Below, in pieces: positions 1 to 8,172 of a DNA stretch of 64,000 bases. Numbering within the stretch: the stretch's first letter is position 1; every line of letters starts with the position of its first letter. The stretch is from Moorella sp. E308F (lineage in GTDB: Bacteria > Bacillota > DSM-521 > Neomoorellales > Neomoorellaceae): positions 1,006,411-1,070,410 of the forward strand of contig NZ_BJKN01000002.1 of NCBI RefSeq assembly GCF_006538365.1, in the 5' to 3' direction. Below the pieces are notes generated by a model. That model worked only from the letters and a program-made list of their open reading frames with translations, was not told the origin of the DNA and made no database searches. Made by a program: the position numbers and the translations under genes.

Positions 1-1
1 T

Positions 2-199
2 CTCCAGTTTCTCCAGGACCCGGATGCTGAAACCCGGGGCTATACGGCCTGGCTCCTCGGCAACTTAGGCGCGACAGCGGCCAGGGATATGCTGGAGGGC
101 CTCCTTAAGGACGGGCAACCAGTAACCTTTTACGAGAACGGTACCTTGCAAAAAAAGACCGTGGGTCTACTGGCGTCTGAAGCCCTGGCCAGAATGTGA
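2..199 (+). CDS. C-terminal fragment of a HEAT-repeat-like protein (5' end outside window)
   Basis: An open plus-strand frame enters from the left edge and stops with TGA at 197-199, giving 65 visible residues. The segment DPDAETRGYTAWLLGNLG has the spacing of a HEAT/PBS-lyase-type repeat, followed by a tail with FYENGTLQKKTVG and ASEALARM. The end overlaps the convergent TPR gene by about 33 bases. The family assignment rests on one repeat and is tentative. It may be a scaffold protein, but no function can be given. Confidence 0.5.
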   Translation, partial: LQFLQDPDAETRGYTAWLLGNLGATAARDMLEGLLKDGQPVTFYENGTLQKKTVGLLASEALARM

Positions 200-832
200 T
201 CCGCTTTCACCTTTACGATAGGGTTGCAGTTTTTTGAGAAATTCCGTGTGAACCTCAAACCCGAGTTCAAGGGCCCGGTCAACGTGTTCAATGGCCCTGG
301 CAAAATCCCCGTTTAAATAATAGGCATAGGCAAGATTATTATGCCCCAGGGCAAAATCCGGAGCAATTTCCAGCAACTTGTGGCCGGTGGCGATGGCCTT
401 GTCTATGTCACCCTGCTGGAGATAACAATTGGCCAGGTTATTCCATGCCTGGACGATCCTGGGGTTCAACTCTATGGCCTTTTCCAGGGCAGCAATGGCC
501 TCCTCAGTCCTGCCCATCTGGGAATAAGCAAACCCCAGGTTGGCATAACCACGGGCATACCGCGGCTCGATGGCGATAGCCTTTTCGTTGGCTTCGACTA
601 CTTTTTCCAGCTCACCCTTTTGCCAGTAGATGTAGCCCAGGTTTACATAAGCCTCAAACATGCGGCCGCTGCTGGCAATAGCTTCTTCAAAGGCTGCAAT
701 TGCCTCATCCCATTTCCCTTGCTGCATATAGGAAACGCCCAGGTTGTAGAGAGCTGTGGCGCAGCCGGGGTTTTCCGCCAGTATTCGCTTTTGCCCGGCT
801 ATAAAGGCTTCAAAGTCTTGTGCTTCCGGCAT
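167..832 (-). CDS. Tetratricopeptide repeat (TPR) protein
   Basis: The 221 residues are almost entirely TPR units: about five 34-residue repeats with the typical A-x-x-x-L-G/N-L-A-x-x-Y and A-x-x-x-x-x-x-A-I-E/A patterns (for example NLGVSYMQQGKWDEAIAAFEEA and NLGFAYSQMGRTEEAIAALEKA, each with the usual Asn-Leu and Gly/Ala positions). There is no signal peptide or membrane segment, so it should be a cytoplasmic protein-binding scaffold. It is the first gene after the dsrABD terminator, read in the same direction, and its last codons overlap the convergent HEAT-like gene. Its partner is not known; a role in sulfite-reductase assembly would be a guess from position only. Confidence 0.85.
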   Translation of the reverse strand: MPEAQDFEAFIAGQKRILAENPGCATALYNLGVSYMQQGKWDEAIAAFEEAIASSGRMFEAYVNLGYIYWQKGELEKVVEANEKAIAIEPRYARGYANLGFAYSQMGRTEEAIAALEKAIELNPRIVQAWNNLANCYLQQGDIDKAIATGHKLLEIAPDFALGHNNLAYAYYLNGDFARAIEHVDRALELGFEVHTEFLKKLQPYRKGESGSHSGQGFRRQ

Positions 833-859
833 ACCTTTCGCCCTTTCTGTATATGGTTA

Positions 860-900
860 ATATTAAAGAGAGGCTGCTGTTTGATCGCTGGCAGCCTCTC
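860..900 (-). terminator. Rho-independent terminator of dsrABD
   Basis: A perfect 10-bp stem (868-877 pairing with 891-900) is followed on the minus strand by TTTAATATT. It lies 45 bases after the dsrD stop and before the TPR gene, so it should end the dsrA-dsrB-dsrD transcript. Confidence 0.8.
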
Positions 901-944
901 CTCTTTGAGGGTCTCCGTTAAAACGTGATGTTTAAGGTTCCTTC

Positions 945-1178
945 TTACTGTTCTTCAGTTATGCCCCTTCCCTTTAAACCATACATGGTGGTGCTACCGG
1001 TCGAGAAGTAGATCAATTTTTCTTCGTTAACCAGTTCTGTAGCGGCCTTTTTAATGTCCCTCATTTTAGCGTCCGGGATCTTGGCCTGGACGGCCTTTTC
1101 CAGATCCTTGAAATAAAACTTGCTCTTTTTACTGGTCTCGGCATATTCGAGAATGGCCTTTTTGATCTCTTCCATCAT
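945..1178 (-). CDS. dsrD: Dissimilatory sulfite reductase-associated protein DsrD
   Basis: This 77-residue protein matches DsrD in size, charge and position directly after dsrB. DsrD is a small winged-helix protein found with reductive-type dsrAB; it is reported to bind and stimulate DsrAB. Visible features are the N-terminal helix MMEEIKKAILEYAE, the recognition-helix-like stretch DAKMRDIKKAATEL and the wing LIYFSTGSTTMYGL. The start may be either of two adjacent ATG codons behind a GGGGGTTATG-type ribosome site. Its presence favours a reductive rather than a sulfur-oxidising dsr system. It ends the dsrABD operon. Confidence 0.88.
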   Translation of the reverse strand: MMEEIKKAILEYAETSKKSKFYFKDLEKAVQAKIPDAKMRDIKKAATELVNEEKLIYFSTGSTTMYGLKGRGITEEQ

Positions 1179-1208
1179 TGCTCATAACCCCCTTATCATC
1201 AGGTAGGC

Positions 1209-2396
1209 CTACTCGTTAATACCTCCTGCCGCCTTGGATACTTCCCAGGCCGCCCGGGTATATTTAAACTGAGTGCTGGTCCGGTAAGTATCATAGGCCA
1301 GGCGATAATCATCAATCAGATGTTCGGTAAAGGGTAGATCACACTTTTCAAAGAACTTCTCCCAGCCGATCCTTTCCGCCCAGTCGCCAATGCGCTCATA
1401 CTTTCTGGCTTCAGCGGCATAAACTTCAATGATCTTCTTGACGGTGGCCACCACTTCTGGGAAGCGGGGGAAATTGTTGGGCAGCCAGGGGACGATTACT
1501 TTGGAGAACTTGGGTTCGCTGATACGGTTGGATATCTTGCCGCCGGCCAGGACGGCCACGCCATCGCCCAGCTTATCGGCAATGGGCAAAGCGGGGCACA
1601 TGGTATAGCAGTTGCCGCAGAACATGCAGCGTTCTTCTTTAATCTTAATCGTTTTCCTCCCGTCTTCCGTTTTTCCAGGCGACAGGGCTCCCACGGGACA
1701 GGCGGCTATGGCCAGGGGGATTTCGCAGATCGAGTCGATATTATCGTCCACAATGGGCGGTTTGCGATGGATGCCCAGCAGGGCGATATCCGAGCAGTGC
1801 ACAGCCCCGCACATGTTCAAGCAGCAGGCCACAGATATCCTGACGTGGGCCGGTAAAGTCATCCCGGTAAAGTAGTCCATGAGTTCGTCCATGATAGCCT
1901 TGACCATGGAGGAAGCGTCGGTAGCCGGGGTATGGCAGTGAATATAACCCTGGGTATGGACAATATTTGTTACCCCTGCACCCGTACCGCCGATGGGGTA
2001 TTTGTAACTCCCCGTGATATATTTTCGGCTTAAAAGGTCCTTTTTCAATGCCTCTACCTTTTCATAGCTGGTGACCATGAATTCGATGTTATTGCGGGTG
2101 GTGAAACGAACATAGCCGTCACAATATTTATCGGCAATATCGCAGATCTCACGAATATTTTCGGCCGTCATAAAACGGGAGCCACCGCATCTTACGGTAA
2201 AAACCTTGTCTCCGGTTTCGGAAACATGGACCATAATGCCCGGCTCTAAGATGTCATGGTAAAGCCATTTACCATAATTCTTTTGAATGACCGGCGGGAA
2301 AAACTCCCAGAAGTGCCGGGGGCCAATATCGGTAATCCTGTTTTCCGTCGGTTTCTCCGGATTGTATTTACCAAAACGCTCTTGAGATAACGCCAT
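1209..2396 (-). CDS. dsrB: Dissimilatory sulfite reductase beta subunit DsrB
   Basis: DsrB pairs with DsrA in the alpha2beta2 enzyme that reduces sulfite, passing sulfur to DsrC as a trisulfide. The 395 residues contain the DsrB cofactor signature: Cys154 in [10 protein letters not shown], then CCLNMC with Cys191, Cys192 and Cys196. This spacing equals that of the [4Fe-4S]-siroheme ligands of the Desulfovibrio enzyme shifted by three residues. A ferredoxin domain follows (CPVGAL and [12 protein letters not shown], around 250-280). The ATG has a strong AGAAGGAGG ribosome site. It lies 15 bases after dsrA and 30 before dsrD, so the three form one operon. Full length with no missing ligand. Confidence 0.97.
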   Translation of the reverse strand: MALSQERFGKYNPEKPTENRITDIGPRHFWEFFPPVIQKNYGKWLYHDILEPGIMVHVSETGDKVFTVRCGGSRFMTAENIREICDIADKYCDGYVRFTTRNNIEFMVTSYEKVEALKKDLLSRKYITGSYKYPIGGTGAGVTNIVHTQGYIHCHTPATDASSMVKAIMDELMDYFTGMTLPAHVRISVACCLNMCGAVHCSDIALLGIHRKPPIVDDNIDSICEIPLAIAACPVGALSPGKTEDGRKTIKIKEERCMFCGNCYTMCPALPIADKLGDGVAVLAGGKISNRISEPKFSKVIVPWLPNNFPRFPEVVATVKKIIEVYAAEARKYERIGDWAERIGWEKFFEKCDLPFTEHLIDDYRLAYDTYRTSTQFKYTRAAWEVSKAAGGINE

Positions 2397-2411
2397 GTTG
2401 CCAACCTCCTT

Positions 2412-3830
2412 CTATCGTTTATGCCGCAGCCGGTAATCTTTGATATCGCGCTTCCATCCGCCGGGCACGTCTTCTTCCTTCCAGAATATATACGGGTTGG
2501 TACGCGGCATTTTAACCATCTGCGGAGCAGCCGGGACGCCGATAACCTCCAGGAACCTGGGCAGCCCTTTACGCTGGATCAGTTCACCCAGACGCTCGCG
2601 GTTCTTGCCTTCTTCAATCCACCAGTCCCAGACCTTCTCGAGCAGCTCTTTAATGTTGTCATAGGGTGGCTCGGCTTTCATAAAAGGAACGGTCAATACC
2701 GCCAACTGGGCGCCCTCCAGGATCGGCGCCTTGGCCCCAAAGAGGACGCTGACGCCCGTGTCGACGCCGGGCCTTAAAGCCCTGGGCATGACATTGATGC
2801 AGTGCATGCAGCGGTTGCATTCCTGGTTATTGATTACCAGCTTGCCGTCCTCCATGGCCATACAGCCGGTCGGACAGAGGTCAATAACTTCCTTCTGGAT
2901 ATCGAACTTTCCCCAGTCGCGACCGCTGTGGGCGCCGCCGTTGGGCTGAATTTCACCCCTGATATAAGCCTGGACTGCTTCCTGGTCGATGCGGATGTTG
3001 TCCCGCCAGGTACCAATCAAGGCCATGTCAGAACGGGCGATGGAAGCCACACAGCCGTTGGGACAGCCATCAATCTTGATCTTGAATTTATATGGGAAAG
3101 CCGGACGGTGCAGCTCATCCTGGTAATGGGTGGTCAGCTCATAGCACAAATTCTGGGTATCGATGCAGGCGAATTCGCAGCGGGCTTTGCCGATACAGCA
3201 GGAAGGCGTGCGCAGATTCGAGCCCGAGCCGCCGAGATCCTGGTCCAGTTCATGAGTCAGGTCGTAAAAGAGGGGTTCTAACTGTTCGGTGGTGGTACCC
3301 AGCAGGATGATGTCACCGGTGGACCCGTGCATATTAAAAATACCGCTGCCGCGGAATTCCCAGAGATCGCAAAGGGCTCGTAAAAAGTCAGTTTTATAAA
3401 ATTTGCTGGCCGGTTGATTGACGCGTAAGGTATGGAAATGGGCGACGGAAGGATATTTTTCGGGAACATCGGAGTAGCGCCCGATAACGCCGCCACCATA
3501 ACCAAAAACGCCTACAATGCCGCCGTGTTTCCAGTGGGTTTCCCCGTCTACAAAAGATAATTCCAATTGACCAAGCAAGTCGTCCACTACGTCCTGGTCA
3601 ATCATCATACGATCTTTAGGGAGTTTCTTGCGGCGCAGGGCTTCCCGTTTAGCGTCGGTGACAAAGCTGGGCCACGGCCCCTTCTCCAGCTCTTCTAACA
3701 TAGGAATGTCATGTTTGATTTTGAAATCCTTAAGCTCTTCTTCCGAGTAGTTATGCAGTTCTTCGTCCGTATAGATGCGTAACTCTTCATATTTCAGTTC
3801 TTTTTGTGGCTGCTTTGGTTTAAAATCCAT
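2412..3830 (-). CDS. dsrA: Dissimilatory sulfite reductase alpha subunit DsrA
   Basis: This is the alpha subunit of the canonical cytoplasmic DsrAB. The 472 residues have the PSCCIGKARCEFAC segment (Cys about 211-222) and CPNGC (Cys 256 and 260) for the coupled Fe-S/tetrapyrrole site, then the inserted ferredoxin domain with CPTGC and CNRCMHCINVMPRAL, the usual DsrA form in which the last ligand comes from the CPTGC half. I start at the ATG at 3830, eight bases after an AAAGGGGG ribosome site; a TTG six bases upstream is too close to that site. It is first in dsrA-dsrB-dsrD, with about 400 bases of leader and one copy of the dispersed element upstream. Confidence 0.96.
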   Translation of the reverse strand: MDFKPKQPQKELKYEELRIYTDEELHNYSEEELKDFKIKHDIPMLEELEKGPWPSFVTDAKREALRRKKLPKDRMMIDQDVVDDLLGQLELSFVDGETHWKHGGIVGVFGYGGGVIGRYSDVPEKYPSVAHFHTLRVNQPASKFYKTDFLRALCDLWEFRGSGIFNMHGSTGDIILLGTTTEQLEPLFYDLTHELDQDLGGSGSNLRTPSCCIGKARCEFACIDTQNLCYELTTHYQDELHRPAFPYKFKIKIDGCPNGCVASIARSDMALIGTWRDNIRIDQEAVQAYIRGEIQPNGGAHSGRDWGKFDIQKEVIDLCPTGCMAMEDGKLVINNQECNRCMHCINVMPRALRPGVDTGVSVLFGAKAPILEGAQLAVLTVPFMKAEPPYDNIKELLEKVWDWWIEEGKNRERLGELIQRKGLPRFLEVIGVPAAPQMVKMPRTNPYIFWKEEDVPGGWKRDIKDYRLRHKR

Positions 3831-4154
3831 TAGCAATACCCCCTTTATTGGTTTGTTTTAATCCGTGCCCGCTGCGGGAGCCAGGTTTTAAGTAGGGACA
3901 ATACTAATTGGCAGGGATCTAACTTCGCCTCCTTCCTGGCAATGCATTTGATAGAACTCGAGGGGGCAAAGTGTTAATTATATCGTTAGCGTTCCCCGGC
4001 CGAGACTGCAAAGAATAGTTAACACAATCCCAAGTCTATTTTTAAAATGCCTTTTTGGGCGTTTTTACACCAGGAAAGGATACTCCTCCCGTCGCACCTT
4101 TGCCCCTTTCTTCGCAAGAATGCTAAACTCCTATCTGGCCGAAGGAACCATTTT

Positions 4155-4217
4155 TGCTATTTATAAATTTAGTTCGCTATTTCTCTTAAAATTCCTGCTG
4201 CCGGCCGAAATTTTTTC
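4155..4217 (+). repeat. Dispersed intergenic element, copy A
   Basis: AT-rich arm (GCTATTTATAAATTTA) followed by TTCGCTATT, a degenerate middle, TTCCTGCTGCCGGC and an A/T run. It shares this layout with the copies near 13267, 15322 and 25982. It lies between the selD terminator and dsrA, upstream of dsrA. Confidence 0.65.
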
Positions 4218-4234
4218 TTCATTCCTAACTAGAA

Positions 4235-4261
4235 GCAAAAAAGGCAGGCTAAAAGCCTGCC
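4235..4261 (-). terminator. Rho-independent terminator of selD
   Basis: A perfect 8-bp stem (4243-4250 with 4254-4261) and AAA loop, followed on the minus strand by TTTTTTGC. It ends the selD transcript 137 bases after its stop codon. Confidence 0.85.
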
Positions 4262-4397
4262 GCCAGGTATTAACCTGCTACAGCTGGTAAGTATAGAGGT
4301 TAGTTCGGTTTTAGTCATGACCACTTTCCTATTTATCACCCGGGCTGAGGAGGGTTACTGGTCCCGGCGATTAGGTTATTACCCATGACGATACAGG

Positions 4398-5477
4398 TCA
4401 TGGCAAGACTGTTATCTGGCCCGGCCCGGCTTCCACTTCCCCGATAATCCCGGCCGCCGTGACGCCGCGCTCCATTAAAGCCGCCATCAGGTCCCCCGCC
4501 TTATCTGCAGCTACGGCAATTAACAACCCGCCTGATGTCTGGGGATCGTAGAGAATGTCCTGAAGTGCTTCCGGTACGCCGGGAGCTATCCTTACATCCT
4601 TTTCAACATAATGGCGGTTATTATAGGCACCGCCCGGCACCAGTCCCATCGCGGCAAATTCCCTGGCCTGCGGTAAGACCGGGATGGCATGAGCATGGAA
4701 AACCAGGTTAACACGGCTCCCCCGGGCCATTTCCATGCCATGTCCCAGGAGGCCAAAACCGGTAATATCGGTGCAGGCGTGGACCCCGACAGCCACCATG
4801 GCCGCCGCAGCTTCCCGGTTCAGGGTGGCCATCCAGCGGCTGACCTCTTGCGCCACTTCCGGTGTTGCCATTTCCGCTTTAATGGCGGTAGTAATAATTC
4901 CTGTACCCAGGGGCTTGGTGAGAATTAGTTTATCCCCCGGCCGGGCACCACAGTTGGTAACTATCCTGTCGGGGTGGACAACGCCGGTTACAGCCAGCCC
5001 GTACTTGGGTTCCTCATCGTCGATGCTGTGGCCGCCTACCAGGACGGCCCCGGCCTCCAACACCTTGTCGGCCCCGCCCCGCAGGATCTCCGCCAGGACG
5101 GCAATATCCACCTTCTTGCTGGGGAAGGCTACGATATTCATGGCCGTAAGGGGTGTACCGCCCATGGCATAGACGTCGCTCAGAGCATTGGCCGCAGCTA
5201 TCTGGCCGTAGAGATAAGGGTCGTCGACAATGGGTGTAAAAAAGTCAATGGTCTGGATAATGGCAAGGTCGCCCGTTAAGCGGTAAACGCCGGCGTCGTC
5301 AACGCTATTCATTCCCACCAGGAGGTTGGGATCATCCATCACTGGCAGGTACTGCAGTACTTGATTCAGGGTCCCCGGACCCATTTTGGCCGCTCACCCG
5401 GAACTGCAGGAAAGCTGGGTCAACTTGGGATTTTCTATCCTGGGGCTCAACCCGCAAGCTTTATCAGCTTGTCCCAT
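4398..5477 (-). CDS. selD: Selenide, water dikinase SelD, a selenoprotein (in-frame UGA = Sec28)
   Basis: SelD makes selenophosphate from selenide and ATP for selenocysteine synthesis. An ATG at 5382-5384 gives only 328 residues and lacks the catalytic N-terminus. Reading upstream through one TGA (5394-5396) in the same frame restores the family start: PKLTQLSCSSGUAAKMGPG, with U at the position of the catalytic Cys/Sec and Lys31 following. The frame then reaches ATG at 5475-5477 behind an AAAGGAGGG ribosome site, giving 359 residues. Downstream motifs are normal (VDDAGVY, TIDFFTPIVDDPY, LSDVYAMGG, VGGHSIDDEEPKYG, DITGFGLLGH, DPQTSGGLL). A SECIS-like hairpin directly follows the TGA. The organism must therefore insert selenocysteine. 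Confidence 0.95.
5367..5396 (-). promoter_or_regulatory. UGA Sec codon and bacterial SECIS-type hairpin in selD
   Basis: On the minus strand the UGA at 5394-5396 is followed after 11 bases by a perfect stem GGGTC-CGGG-GACCC (5382-5369). The apical loop begins 17 bases after the UGA and contains G residues, which fits the known spacing of bacterial SECIS elements recognised by SelB. Confidence 0.8.
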
Positions 5478-5545
5478 TATTTCGCCCTCCTTTCTTCTCT
5501 TATTTTATCAGCTTTCAGACGTGCCATGTATGACAAAAAGGCATA

Positions 5546-5567
5546 ATAAAAAGGCCCTTATGGGCGC
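5546..5567 (-). terminator. Short terminator-like hairpin between tusA-like gene and selD
   Basis: GCCC-ATAA-GGGC followed on the minus strand by CTTTTTAT. The stem is only 4-5 bp, so it may give partial termination before selD. Confidence 0.45.
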
Positions 5568-5610
5568 AGTAAGGTGAACGTAGTCAAGGTCAGGGGGAAA
5601 GCAAATACAC

Positions 5611-5847
5611 CTATGCTCTAGAACCTTTTTTCCGAATCAGGTAGCTGTAATAATCGTCTCTTATTTCTTTCCTGACAATAGTATGCCCGGCCTGCTGGCA
5701 CCAGGCTGGTAAATCGAATTCCGAGGCCAGATCATCTACCCATACTTCCAGCATGTCCCCGGGTTTAAGTTTTTGCATTTGTTTGGCCGTGGCCATCAAC
5801 GGGCCGGTACAGTTCATACCCCGGCAATCAAGTACTTTCCGGGCCAC
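5611..5847 (-). CDS. TusA/SirA-family sulfur carrier-like protein
   Basis: This 78-residue protein has the TusA fold signature: a first strand VLDCRGMNC, then GPLMATAKQMQKLKPGDMLEVWVDD. In TusA the motif is C-P-x-P; here it is Cys13-Thr-Gly-Pro with an extra Cys8, a variant form. TusA proteins carry persulfide sulfur (or, in YedF-like members, are linked to selenium metabolism). It starts with GTG overlapping the stop of the triple-HTH regulator by one base, so the two are co-translated. Position between dsr genes and selD fits sulfur or selenium trafficking, but the sequence does not decide which. Confidence 0.85.
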   Translation of the reverse strand: MARKVLDCRGMNCTGPLMATAKQMQKLKPGDMLEVWVDDLASEFDLPAWCQQAGHTIVRKEIRDDYYSYLIRKKGSRA

Positions 5848-6749
5848 TAAGACTCTTCCTCCCGTGAGTTGCCCTGCAGGAGCCTGATGAGGTTGAGCAC
5901 AAGATTGCGCTCTTCTTCTGTACTACGGCTCAAAAAGCGACGTATTTCTTGATACTGGTCTTCGGCAGCCGTACTTAAAGGACGCCGGTTTTCGTTCAAT
6001 GAATGTAGGAAATCAAGGAGACCCCGGATCTCCACTTCGCCCCAGTCGGCCAGGGCGCGGACAACTTCCTGGAGAACCGGGCGTCGCAGGGCCTCCCGGA
6101 CGTCGGCCGGCAGGCGATAACCTAGGTATAAATCTTCCTCTTCTTCTTCCATGAGGAAATAGCAGGTTGATACTCCCAGGGCTTCGGCCAGGCTGCTTAA
6201 AGTTGCCAGGGAGGGCTGAATGCGGTCCGTCTCGATCTGGCCGATAAGGCTGTGGGAAATGCCTATCTGCTGGGCCAGTTCCTTCTGGGTCAGGCCCATC
6301 TTTTCCCGCAGGCGCTTTAATTTATTACCCAGGGTATCCTCCTGGCTGGAACGCAAAAGGGAACTGGGTGAAACCTCCAGGACGGCAGCCAGTTTCTCTA
6401 AAGTTTTTAAAGAGGCTGTCGAACGCGAGCGCTCGATCTCGCTGATATGGGCCAGGGAGACGCCGGACCGGCGGCTTAATTCGCTCAAGGTTATCCCTTT
6501 CTGCTCTCGCAGGCGCCTTAGCCTGGCCCCCACGGTATTTTTATCCTTATTCCCATTTTCCTCTGTAAAGTAACTAATATCAACATCGAAAATACCGGCT
6601 ACTTCTGTCAGGGTGGCCATGGAGAGACGCCTGGTCCCCTTTTCTACCTCGGCCATACAGTCCGGGGCAATATCCAGCCGGTCGGCCAACTCTTCCAAGG
6701 ATATGCCCCGCTCTTCCCTTAACTTCTTTAACCTTTCCCCTATCGTCAT
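5847..6749 (-). CDS. Triple XRE/Cro-type helix-turn-helix regulator
   Basis: The 300 residues contain three successive XRE HTH domains, roughly 4-60 (LKKLREERGISLEELADRL), 74-130 (LRRLREQKGITLSELSRRS) and 142-198 (LKRLREKMGLTQKELAQQI), each with the VEKG/IERS/IETD-type recognition segment. An acidic linker follows (EEEEEEDL), then an alpha-helical C-terminal region of about 90 residues with no recognised fold. Three HTH units in one chain suggest binding to a long or repeated operator. The gene overlaps the tusA-like gene by one base and sits between two sulfite reductase gene sets, making it the natural candidate regulator of this island; its ligand is unknown. Confidence 0.85.
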   Translation of the reverse strand: MTIGERLKKLREERGISLEELADRLDIAPDCMAEVEKGTRRLSMATLTEVAGIFDVDISYFTEENGNKDKNTVGARLRRLREQKGITLSELSRRSGVSLAHISEIERSRSTASLKTLEKLAAVLEVSPSSLLRSSQEDTLGNKLKRLREKMGLTQKELAQQIGISHSLIGQIETDRIQPSLATLSSLAEALGVSTCYFLMEEEEEDLYLGYRLPADVREALRRPVLQEVVRALADWGEVEIRGLLDFLHSLNENRRPLSTAAEDQYQEIRRFLSRSTEEERNLVLNLIRLLQGNSREEES

Positions 6750-6799
6750 CCAAATGCTCCTCCTTATTTCCCTCGCAATGCTACCGTTTATTTTTCTTT

Positions 6800-8155
6800 T
6801 TACCTGCTACCTGCTGCCAGGCCTACCAGATTGGCGGCCCACTCGGGGTGGGTGGGAGCATAGAGATGGTTGTATCCGGCCAGGACCCTGTTATAAAGGA
6901 TGCCGTCCACCCGGCCGTCAATACCAAAGCCGCGCTGGACCCGGTAAAGGAAACCCACGGCCTGGCGGTCCAAATTTATTACCCGGGAATGATGGAACTC
7001 ATGACCTTTAATGATGCTGCCCCGGCTAAAGAAGGGATTTTCCCCTTCCACCAGCATTGTTGTGTAGCCATGTCCCTGAGGCCGGGAGGACATGGTAACA
7101 TCAAAGGGTAATGCGCCGCTCATTTCATACCAGCGCCCCTGGTAATTAAGACGCCTGGCCAGGTACATCAGCCCGCCACACTCGGCATACACGGGCATTC
7201 CTTCGGCTATGGCCCTTTTTACTGCCTGGCGCAGAGATACGTTGGCCTCCAGCCGGGCGGCAAAAATTTCGGGAAACCCGCCCCCTATATACAGCCCTTC
7301 AATGCTCGGGAGCTTTTCATCCTCCAGGCTATTTACAGGCACCACTTCCGCGCCGGCCTGCTCCAGGGCCTCCAGGTTTTCCGGATAATAAAAGGTAAAG
7401 GCGCGGTCGCGAAAAATACCCAGGCGTACCCGCCGTAAAGGCGGCTGCTGCCGCTCCGGGCCGGGAGGTAGGTCCGGAACCTGGCTGGCAATGGCCAGTA
7501 GGGCGTCCAGGTCAACGTTTGCAGCTATGGCCGCCCCTGTAGCCGCCAAAGCGGCATGGATGCTCTCGTTTTCTGCGGCCGGTATCAGCCCCAGGTGGCG
7601 GTCAGGAATAACAAAATCCCTTTTTTTAGATAGGGCTCCCAACACGGGTAAGCCGGTATAGTGTTCAATGGAGCGCCGCAACATGTCTTCATGACGGGGG
7701 CGGGCTACCTGGTTTAAAATAACACCCGCTATTTTTACCCGGGGATCAAAATTTTGAAAACCTTGTACCATGGCTGCCGCACTCCTGGTCATGCGGGCGG
7801 CATCGATAACTAAAACAACCGGGCATCTAAGGGTACGGGCAATGGCCGCCGTGCTGTTGCTCCCTTCCAGGTCCAGGCCGTCAAAGAGCCCCATAGCCCC
7901 TTCTATTAACCCCAGGTCGGCCTCCCGGCAGCTGACGCTGAAATGTTGCTCCAGCTTTTCCGGCGGGAGAAAATATAAATCCAGGTTGCGGCAGGGACGG
8001 CCAGCGGCCAGGGTCAGCCAGCTCGGGTCGATGAAATCCGGCCCTTTTTTAAAGGGCTGCACCACCAGACCCCTTTGCCGCAAAGCAACAATTAACCCCA
8101 GGGTAATGGTTGTTTTTCCTGAGCGCCCGTGAGGCGCTGCTATTACCAGGCGCAC
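6800..8155 (-). CDS. dsrN: DsrN-type siroheme amidase (cobyrinate a,c-diamide synthase family)
   Basis: The 451 residues match the CbiA/CobB family: an N-terminal MoCo/dethiobiotin-synthase-type ATPase (APHGRSGKTT at 7-16; GAMGLFDG near 87-93) and a C-terminal class I glutamine amidotransferase domain with nucleophile Cys326 in AECGGLMYL and His in GHEFHHS. CbiA amidates cobyrinate in B12 synthesis; DsrN, a close relative in dsr operons, amidates siroheme to the siroamide found in DsrAB. No other cobalamin gene is adjacent, while sulfite reductase genes lie 18 bases upstream, so DsrN is favoured. A double role as CbiA cannot be excluded. Confidence 0.85.
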   Translation of the reverse strand: MRLVIAAPHGRSGKTTITLGLIVALRQRGLVVQPFKKGPDFIDPSWLTLAAGRPCRNLDLYFLPPEKLEQHFSVSCREADLGLIEGAMGLFDGLDLEGSNSTAAIARTLRCPVVLVIDAARMTRSAAAMVQGFQNFDPRVKIAGVILNQVARPRHEDMLRRSIEHYTGLPVLGALSKKRDFVIPDRHLGLIPAAENESIHAALAATGAAIAANVDLDALLAIASQVPDLPPGPERQQPPLRRVRLGIFRDRAFTFYYPENLEALEQAGAEVVPVNSLEDEKLPSIEGLYIGGGFPEIFAARLEANVSLRQAVKRAIAEGMPVYAECGGLMYLARRLNYQGRWYEMSGALPFDVTMSSRPQGHGYTTMLVEGENPFFSRGSIIKGHEFHHSRVINLDRQAVGFLYRVQRGFGIDGRVDGILYNRVLAGYNHLYAPTHPEWAANLVGLAAGSR

Positions 8156-8172
8156 GCCTCCCTTACCTCCCC

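Larger units (their letters stand above)
3831..4397. other. Intergenic region between selD and dsrA
   Basis: No gene of either strand is convincing here. The region holds the dsrA ribosome site, one copy of the dispersed element (about 4155-4217), the selD terminator (4235-4261), and about 130 bases between the terminator and selD that I cannot assign. A small perfect hairpin overlaps the selD stop (about 4382-4403). The dsrA promoter must lie left of 4155, but no -35/-10 pair is good enough to call. Confidence 0.6.

Noticed and set aside
2421-3505. Several long frames opposite dsrA
   Set aside because: They are shadows of a GC-rich gene with a full family match on the minus strand.
4250-4400. 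A riboswitch or small RNA after selD
   Set aside because: No known riboswitch motif could be recognised; the small hairpin at the stop codon is not enough.
6800-8155. Cobalamin biosynthesis gene cbiA
   Set aside because: Sequence family alone fits, but no cobalamin genes are adjacent and the gene sits in a dsr operon, so DsrN is preferred; not fully excluded.
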